From assembly GCF_965223285.1 (NCBI RefSeq), contig NZ_OZ244997.1, positions 6,138,001 to 6,202,000 on the forward strand: 64,000 nucleotides of DNA, written 5' to 3'. The translations under genes were made by a program, and so were the position numbers. This DNA is from Leptofilum sp965223285. Its GTDB lineage: Bacteria; Chloroflexota; Anaerolineae; Promineifilales; Promineifilaceae. This document shows positions 59,479 to 64,000 of this stretch, piece after piece. Positions within the stretch are counted from its first letter, which is position 1. Each line of letters begins with the position of its first letter. The notes beneath the pieces were generated by a model. The model saw only the letters and a list, made by a program, of their open reading frames with translations, did not search any database and was not told the DNA's origin.

Positions 59479-60269
59479 TTTTCCACATCCGCTTCAGTGA
59501 GCAACGCCTCTACGGCCGTTTCTGGCACCACATCTTCACCCCCAACCTTCAGCCATACAAGAAACTCCACATTTCCTTCTGCACCGGTAACCGGTGAGCG
59601 CGTCAGCCCTTGGACTGCGAAATTATTGGCGCGGAACCAGTGCCACAAATCCAGCAAAACGGCGCGATGAACGGCCGTATCCTTCACAATGCCACCCCGC
59701 CCCACCTGCTTGGGTCCTGCCTCAAACTGCGGCTTAATCAAGGCTACAAGGCTGGCATCGTCCGCCAGCCACTGCTTCACTGCGGGCAAAATCAAGCGTA
59801 ACGAGATAAATGAAACATCAATGGCCACAAAGTTAACTGGCTCGTCCAGCTTTTCCAGATAGCGTGCGTTGGTGCGCTCCATCACCACCACGCGCTCATC
59901 CTGGCGCAGCATCCAATCGAGCTGACCGTACCCCACGTCGATGGCGTAGACCCGCGCCGCCCCATTTTGCAACAGCACATCGGTGAAGCCGCCGGTACAA
60001 GCTCCCACGTCAGCGCAAATGGCGCCCATCACGTCCAAATTGAACGTCTCTAACGCACCCGCCAGCTTAAATCCACCTCGACCAACGTATGGCAGTGGTG
60101 CTTTGAGTTCGATAGCAGATGCAATAGGAACGGCCGTTCCCGGCTTATCCACCATCTTCCCATCCACCAACACCTCGCCTGCCAGAATGATGCCCTGTGC
60201 CTTAGAGCGTGTAGACACAAACTCGCGCTCTACTAGCAATTTGTCCAGACGTTCCTTCTTCTTCGCCAA
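59475..60269 (-). CDS. tlyA: TlyA-family 16S/23S rRNA 2'-O-methyltransferase
   Basis: A 264-residue protein. The N-terminal S4 domain begins RLDKLLVEREFVSTRSKAQG. The FtsJ-like SAM domain has DVGACTGGFTDVLLQNGAARV (written in the protein near residues 93-113) and AIDVGYGQLDW, with KPQFEAGPKQVGRGGIV as the catalytic lysine region. Members methylate ribosomal RNA and set sensitivity to capreomycin; the label hemolysin A is historical. It overlaps the convergent kinase gene by 4 bases. Confidence 0.93.
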   Translation of the reverse strand: MAKKKERLDKLLVEREFVSTRSKAQGIILAGEVLVDGKMVDKPGTAVPIASAIELKAPLPYVGRGGFKLAGALETFNLDVMGAICADVGACTGGFTDVLLQNGAARVYAIDVGYGQLDWMLRQDERVVVMERTNARYLEKLDEPVNFVAIDVSFISLRLILPAVKQWLADDASLVALIKPQFEAGPKQVGRGGIVKDTAVHRAVLLDLWHWFRANNFAVQGLTRSPVTGAEGNVEFLVWLKVGGEDVVPETAVEALLTEADVEN

Positions 60270-60305
60270 AACTTCACCAAAACCTCAAAAATCTCTGTGG
60301 CAATA

Positions 60306-61250
60306 TTAAAGGCGACGAACCCAATCTGCCAAAATATCTGCCAGTGACTGGGTTAACCCAATTTGCGGCTGCCAGCCTGTTTGTGCCTGCAATTTAGCAT
60401 AGCTACCATACAGGCACGGCGTGTCAGACGGCCGCATGCGCTCTGGGTCTTGTACCACTTCCACTTCAATATCTGCCAGCTCAATCAACGTCTGCAAAAT
60501 CGCTTCAATTTTCACTGGCCTACCAGAGCAAATGAGATACGCTTCCCCCGGTTGACCTTGCTCCGCCAGCAATTCATAGGCCTTTACGATGTCCCGTACA
60601 TCCGTAAAATCCCGCTGCGCTTCCAAATTGCCCACCATCATCTGGTTGAGCCGCTGACCTACGCGCATACCAGCAAGCTGGCTGGCAAAATCTGGCACCA
60701 CAAATCCCAAAGATTGGCGGGGGCCGATGTGGTTAAACGGCCGTGCTTCCACCACGGGCAATTCATAACGCTCCCAAAACAACGGTACGAGCTGCCCTGC
60801 CGTCCATTTGCTAATGCCATATGGATGGTTCGGTGCAGGCGGCGTTTGCTCGGTGATGGGCAACATGTCTGGCTTAATTTCACCGTAAATTTCAGCACTG
60901 GTCACAATGAGCGTGCGCGGACGGCCGTATTGCACCACCGCCTGAAGCAAATTGGCTGTCCCCACGCTGTTCACCGCCAGCGTCAGGCCCGGCTGCTGCC
61001 AGGAACGTGCCGGGTACGCCTGCCCAGCCAAATGATAGACGCGATCTGGTTTTGCTTGGGCAACGGCCGTTTCCAACGATGCCTGATCCAGCAAATTACC
61101 AGGAATCCGCGTTACGTTCTCATGCTGTAGCAATGGCTGGTGGCTTGTTTCTGCGTGAACCAGCGAGAAAATCTCATGCCCAGCCGCTACCAAATTTTCA
61201 ACCAAATGGGACCCAGCAAAGCCAGTAGCACCTGTAATAAAAATTCGCAT
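60306..61250 (-). CDS. NAD-dependent sugar-nucleotide epimerase/reductase (Rmd-like)
   Basis: A 314-residue extended SDR from the ATG at 61250 (AAGG seven bases before it). The Rossmann motif is IFITGATGFAGSHLVE; then DRVYHLAGQA, the serine in IVTSAEIYGE and the YxxxK dyad in HPYGISKWTAGQL. EARPFNHIGPRQSLGF and QRDFTDVRDIVKAY match GDP-6-deoxy-D-lyxo-4-hexulose reductase (Rmd) and GDP-mannose dehydratase-like enzymes. A GDP-deoxysugar product for surface glycans is the likely use. No GDP-mannose dehydratase partner is in the window. Confidence 0.88.
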   Translation of the reverse strand: MRIFITGATGFAGSHLVENLVAAGHEIFSLVHAETSHQPLLQHENVTRIPGNLLDQASLETAVAQAKPDRVYHLAGQAYPARSWQQPGLTLAVNSVGTANLLQAVVQYGRPRTLIVTSAEIYGEIKPDMLPITEQTPPAPNHPYGISKWTAGQLVPLFWERYELPVVEARPFNHIGPRQSLGFVVPDFASQLAGMRVGQRLNQMMVGNLEAQRDFTDVRDIVKAYELLAEQGQPGEAYLICSGRPVKIEAILQTLIELADIEVEVVQDPERMRPSDTPCLYGSYAKLQAQTGWQPQIGLTQSLADILADWVRRL

Positions 61251-61453
61251 ACGCATCCTTCTGTTGGAAAATCGTTTCCGGCGGGCCATTCATTGACAGC
61301 CAACCAAACGGATTATACCTGCCAAATCGCCGCTGGCTAAACCAAACACCGAAGTATAGGCGTGGGGAGAAACGATCTTGCATCTATACCCGCCATCTTT
61401 GCAGAGGGCAAACGTATTGCCCACAACCCCCGCTGCAAAGTATAATATTTTTC

Positions 61454-62638
61454 ATGAATCCGGCCCTCGACCACATTGCCCAGACGCTGGCAGCCGATTT
61501 AGGTTCTCAGCTAGAAGCAGTTTTTCTTTTTGGTAGCCAAACGGCACAGCAAGTGGCAACGGCCGTTTCCGACACCAATTTTCTTGTCATTACCCAACCA
61601 GAAACCAATATCCAAAACATCCGCCAAAGTTTCGCCCCCTTGTGGCAAGAACACAAAATGTTGCTCAAGCGAGGACCGCTGGTCACCAATCGCCACACCC
61701 TGTTGAACCATCTGCATCTCAATCCGCAGCTAGCCCTCAACCTGCTTCAACATGGGCAACAGTTAGCAGGTGACCCCTTGTCGCTAGACCTGTTCCGCAC
61801 GCCAACCAATCCATACGAAATTTACGCCCACCTTACCCAGCAGCTGCTCGACGCTTCTGCTGCACTCGTCCCCAACAGCGACCCAGACAGCAAGCTGCTG
61901 CTCAATCGGCTTTTTCGGCAAATTAGCAACCAACCCACTGCCGCAGCAGATACGGCCGTTATCCAATTTAGCACCATACAGCAAGCATTAACGGCCGTAC
62001 TCAACAAACTGCCTGCGGCCAAAATGTGGCAAAAGGCAGCCCAGCGTGGCTCCACCTCTCCCAACATTCCTGGCTTGCAGGCAATTTACACCGAATCCAA
62101 GCGCAACATCTTCGTCTTCAACCAGCTTACGCCTCGGCAAATTAGCCAGATTAATTGGCAAACATTGGCCCAACACCTGCCAGATGCCGACGCTTCATTA
62201 CATATCACCACCGTCGCCCAATTTTGCCTGATAGCCCTCTACGATAAGGCACTTGACCTGCGCTTTAACAAATATCAGCACAAATGGGGCATCAACTTCC
62301 TGGCCAAGCTCACCCCGTCTAGCCACCAAATTTTGCGGCAGGCCGCCCGCGTTCCCTCCCAAATCCTGGTGGATGCGCTGCCCCACAGCATTCTCACGGC
62401 CTCCAACAATAGCGATGACACCCTGCACAAGCTCATCCACGATTACCAAAACCAAATGCTCAACGTGCAGCTAGAAAACGAGCTGCTGTTTCGCCTGGGC
62501 CTAATTCCCGAAAAATTTACACCGCCCGAACCGCTGCCAGAACGAGATGTCTCTGCCAAATTGCGCCTAGATGCCATCTTCCAGCATTTGGGTTGGTGGG
62601 CAGACTTTTACCAAACCGCCCTGCAAACCCCAACGTGA
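61454..62638 (+). CDS. Nucleotidyltransferase-fold protein, 394 residues
   Basis: The N-terminus has AVFLFGSQTAQQVATAVSDTNFLVITQ, a polymerase-beta-type nucleotidyltransferase motif (GS...D-x-N), though the second acidic residue of the classic GSxxxGxxxDxD is replaced by asparagine, so catalysis is doubtful. The remaining 300 residues are helix-rich, without a recognised family, and include SQINWQTLAQHLPDADASLHI. It could be a degenerate or regulatory transferase. The next gene starts inside its stop codon (GTGA), so the two are coupled. Confidence 0.75.
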   Translation: MNPALDHIAQTLAADLGSQLEAVFLFGSQTAQQVATAVSDTNFLVITQPETNIQNIRQSFAPLWQEHKMLLKRGPLVTNRHTLLNHLHLNPQLALNLLQHGQQLAGDPLSLDLFRTPTNPYEIYAHLTQQLLDASAALVPNSDPDSKLLLNRLFRQISNQPTAAADTAVIQFSTIQQALTAVLNKLPAAKMWQKAAQRGSTSPNIPGLQAIYTESKRNIFVFNQLTPRQISQINWQTLAQHLPDADASLHITTVAQFCLIALYDKALDLRFNKYQHKWGINFLAKLTPSSHQILRQAARVPSQILVDALPHSILTASNNSDDTLHKLIHDYQNQMLNVQLENELLFRLGLIPEKFTPPEPLPERDVSAKLRLDAIFQHLGWWADFYQTALQTPT

Positions 62639-63738
62639 CCCAACGCCTGCCCCAGCTTCAATTTCGCAGTGGCGTGCGCCTGCTTCTGTTCATCACACTT
62701 ATCTGGCTGATTCAGCCCGCGCCGCTGCTCATCGTGCCGGGGCCACCCCAAACTGTGCAAACCAATCATCCCATTGTGGGCGTACACACCCGTCTCACCG
62801 ACGAAGTGGAAGAGTGGAAAATCCAGCGCAGCCTGGAAATGGTGCGCCAAATGGGGTCCCCCTGGATCGTGGAGCTTTTCCCCTGGGCCTATTACCACGC
62901 CGAAGACGGCGGCATTGCCTGGGATCATCCAGATATGGTGATGGAACATGCCCACGCGCAGGGGCTAAAAGTGATTGCCCGCATCGGCCTCACCCCCAGC
63001 TGGGCGCGCCCCAAAGAAACCCCCCTCAACTATCTGGACGCTTCCGCCTACGACGATTTTGCCGACTTCGCCGCCCAATTTGCCAGCCGCTACGAAGGCA
63101 AGTTGGCGGCCATCATCGTGGGCAACGAACCCAATTTGAGCTTTGAATGGGGCTATCGGGAAGCAACGGCCGTTGACTACACCAACCTTCTCAAAACCGT
63201 CTATCCCGCCGTCAAGGCTGTCAATCCAGATGTGCTAGTGCTGGGCGGCGCACTCGCTCCCACTCTGGAACCCGCTGGCTCTCCATGGGGTTTAAACGAT
63301 TTGAAATATTTGGACCAAATGTACGCTGCTGGAGCCGCCGACTACTTCGATGGGCTGGCCGTTCACACTTATGGCCTCACCTTCCCCGCCCTGGCCGATC
63401 CTGGCCCAGAAATCCTCAACTTTCGCCGCGTAGAGCTGGTGCGCGAGGTGATGCTGCGCCACGGCGACGCCGACACCCAAATTTACATCACCGAATTTGG
63501 CTGGAACGACCATCCCCGCTGGACGCAGGCGGTGCGCCCCGGCCAGCGCATCCAAAACACGCTCGATGCCTTCACCTACGCCGAAGAGAATTGGCCTTAT
63601 GTGGAAATGATCGCCATCTGGGCGTTTCGCTTTCCTGCACCAACCAAAAGCATCATGGATTATTATACGCTCGTCACCCCGGAGTTTGTTGAGAAACCAA
63701 TTTACACCGAATTGCAAAGGTTTACCAGCAATGACTGA
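62635..63738 (+). CDS. Secreted TIM-barrel glycosidase-like protein, paralogue of 20653-22167
   Basis: A 367-residue protein from GTG 62635, overlapping the previous stop by 4 bases. The first 30 residues, with RLLLFITLIWLIQ, form a signal peptide or anchor. The barrel has VKVI-like ARIGLTPSWARPKE, acid/base glutamate in IIVGNEPNLSFEWGYRE, and nucleophile in IYITEFGWNDHPRWTQAVR. This is the clan A pattern of GH5/GH39-type enzymes and of its paralogue. It lacks the C-terminal immunoglobulin-like region of that protein. The substrate is unknown. Confidence 0.87.
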   Translation: MTQRLPQLQFRSGVRLLLFITLIWLIQPAPLLIVPGPPQTVQTNHPIVGVHTRLTDEVEEWKIQRSLEMVRQMGSPWIVELFPWAYYHAEDGGIAWDHPDMVMEHAHAQGLKVIARIGLTPSWARPKETPLNYLDASAYDDFADFAAQFASRYEGKLAAIIVGNEPNLSFEWGYREATAVDYTNLLKTVYPAVKAVNPDVLVLGGALAPTLEPAGSPWGLNDLKYLDQMYAAGAADYFDGLAVHTYGLTFPALADPGPEILNFRRVELVREVMLRHGDADTQIYITEFGWNDHPRWTQAVRPGQRIQNTLDAFTYAEENWPYVEMIAIWAFRFPAPTKSIMDYYTLVTPEFVEKPIYTELQRFTSND

Positions 63739-63742
63739 ATTA

Positions 63743-63761
63743 GCCGCAGAGTTCACAGAGG
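63743..63761. repeat. CACAGAG-family repeat, single arm
   Basis: GCCGCAGAGTTCACAGAGG follows the stop of the glycosidase-like gene. Confidence 0.65.
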
Positions 63762-63877
63762 AAAAAGAGGATTTGAGAGCAAAAGCCAACTTTACATTGC
63801 CTCAGATCGAACTCAGATCGCTTCTCCGCTATGCTAAACTCGGTTCATTTCAAATAAAGAGGAGTGAGCATCCTCAG

Positions 63878-64000
63878 ATGCGAACGGCCAGGACAAGAAG
63901 CAGCTTTTTATTGACCGCCGCACTCATCCTAATCGTTCTCCTGCAAATGGGCTGCCAAACAACCGACGACAGCTGGGAACGTGTGCAGGCAGCAGGCGTG
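63878..64000 (+). CDS. Lipoprotein, probable extracellular solute-binding protein (5' part only)
   Basis: From the ATG at 63878, preceded by AAAGAGGAG at about ten bases. Forty-one residues are visible. They comprise a basic start, a hydrophobic helix (SSFLLTAALILIVLLQMG) and a lipobox-like LLQMGC with the lipidation cysteine at residue 26. TTDDSWERVQAAGV follows. The last segment resembles the start of family 3 amino-acid-type solute-binding proteins (W-x-R-V-x-x-A-G-V), but this is inferred from few residues. Confidence 0.7.
   Translation, partial: MRTARTRSSFLLTAALILIVLLQMGCQTTDDSWERVQAAGV

Noticed and set aside
1..64000. CRISPR arrays
   Set aside because: Repeats are numerous, but none are regularly spaced direct repeats with unique spacers; the ACGGCCGT copies are irregularly spaced and lie in genes.

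Overview
The window is about 64 kb of bacterial chromosome with moderate GC and dense coding on both strands. Gene content fits a member of the Chloroflexota, perhaps Anaerolineae or a relative such as Ca. Promineifilum. The indicators are paired ABC-2 permeases with an ATPase, many solo signalling proteins, secreted TIM-barrel glycosidase-like proteins, and housekeeping genes scattered among lineage-specific hypotheticals. This assignment is inference from gene content; no rRNA or marker phylogeny is present. The most pervasive signal is the 8-bp palindrome ACGGCCGT. I count roughly 105 copies by eye, where about one or two would be expected by chance. Most lie inside genes in several reading frames, giving recurring NGR and TAV tripeptides.

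Layout. 0-2.7 kb: start of a sugar-type ABC ATPase, then a Ser/Thr kinase coupled to a zinc-ribbon/HTH protein and divergent from an FHA/winged-helix regulator. 2.7-8.8 kb: a hypothetical, an unusual SDR-like protein, a GH13 alpha-glucosidase and a thiolase. 9.1-9.9 kb: an AT-rich GNAT acetyltransferase gene followed by an integron-type attC site. 10.7-13.5 kb: an ABC-2 exporter whose second permease has an in-frame TGA. 13.5-25.2 kb: metallopeptidase, TipA-like MerR regulator with a textbook 19-bp-spacer promoter, S10 peptidase, phosphoesterase, Dam-type methylase, response regulator, glycosidase-like protein, FrmR/CsoR-OsmC pair, glycosyltransferase, AAA ATPase. 25.3-29.6 kb: glpABC. 30-33.8 kb: sensor kinase, TPR protein, thioredoxin-fold protein, and a 34-residue membrane peptide. 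33.9-36.7 kb: panB-panE-panC. 36.8-38.6 kb: gpmI and tRNA-Asn. 38.8-41.2 kb: a membrane-anchored Exo VII large-subunit-like protein, small hypotheticals and a DUF433/DUF5615 pair. 41.2-48.2 kb: M20 peptidase, scpB-rluB-cmk-DUF512, FecR-like protein, acylphosphatase.

48.2-51.0 kb is the clearest foreign island. Three consecutive TIR-domain genes, each with a different accessory part (membrane anchor, DUF1883, lipocalin-like beta domain), are followed by an attC site. The region lacks the palindrome entirely. A defence role is the best guess. 51-54.2 kb returns to housekeeping (pyrD, TfoX_C, lepA). 54.4-59.5 kb holds a possible peptide-signalling locus: a 59-residue membrane peptide with two C-terminal cysteines and a DJ-1-like protein lacking the expected cysteine, divergent from an HTH-NB-ARC ATPase coupled to a TPR protein, then an orphan histidine kinase. 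59.5-64 kb: tlyA, a sugar-nucleotide epimerase, a nucleotidyltransferase-fold protein, a second glycosidase-like protein, and the start of a lipoprotein.

Intergenic space is full of short imperfect inverted repeats in several families. Some have become parts of proteins: PanC and a methyltransferase have repeat-derived C-termini, and the DUF512 protein carries an in-frame repeat insertion.
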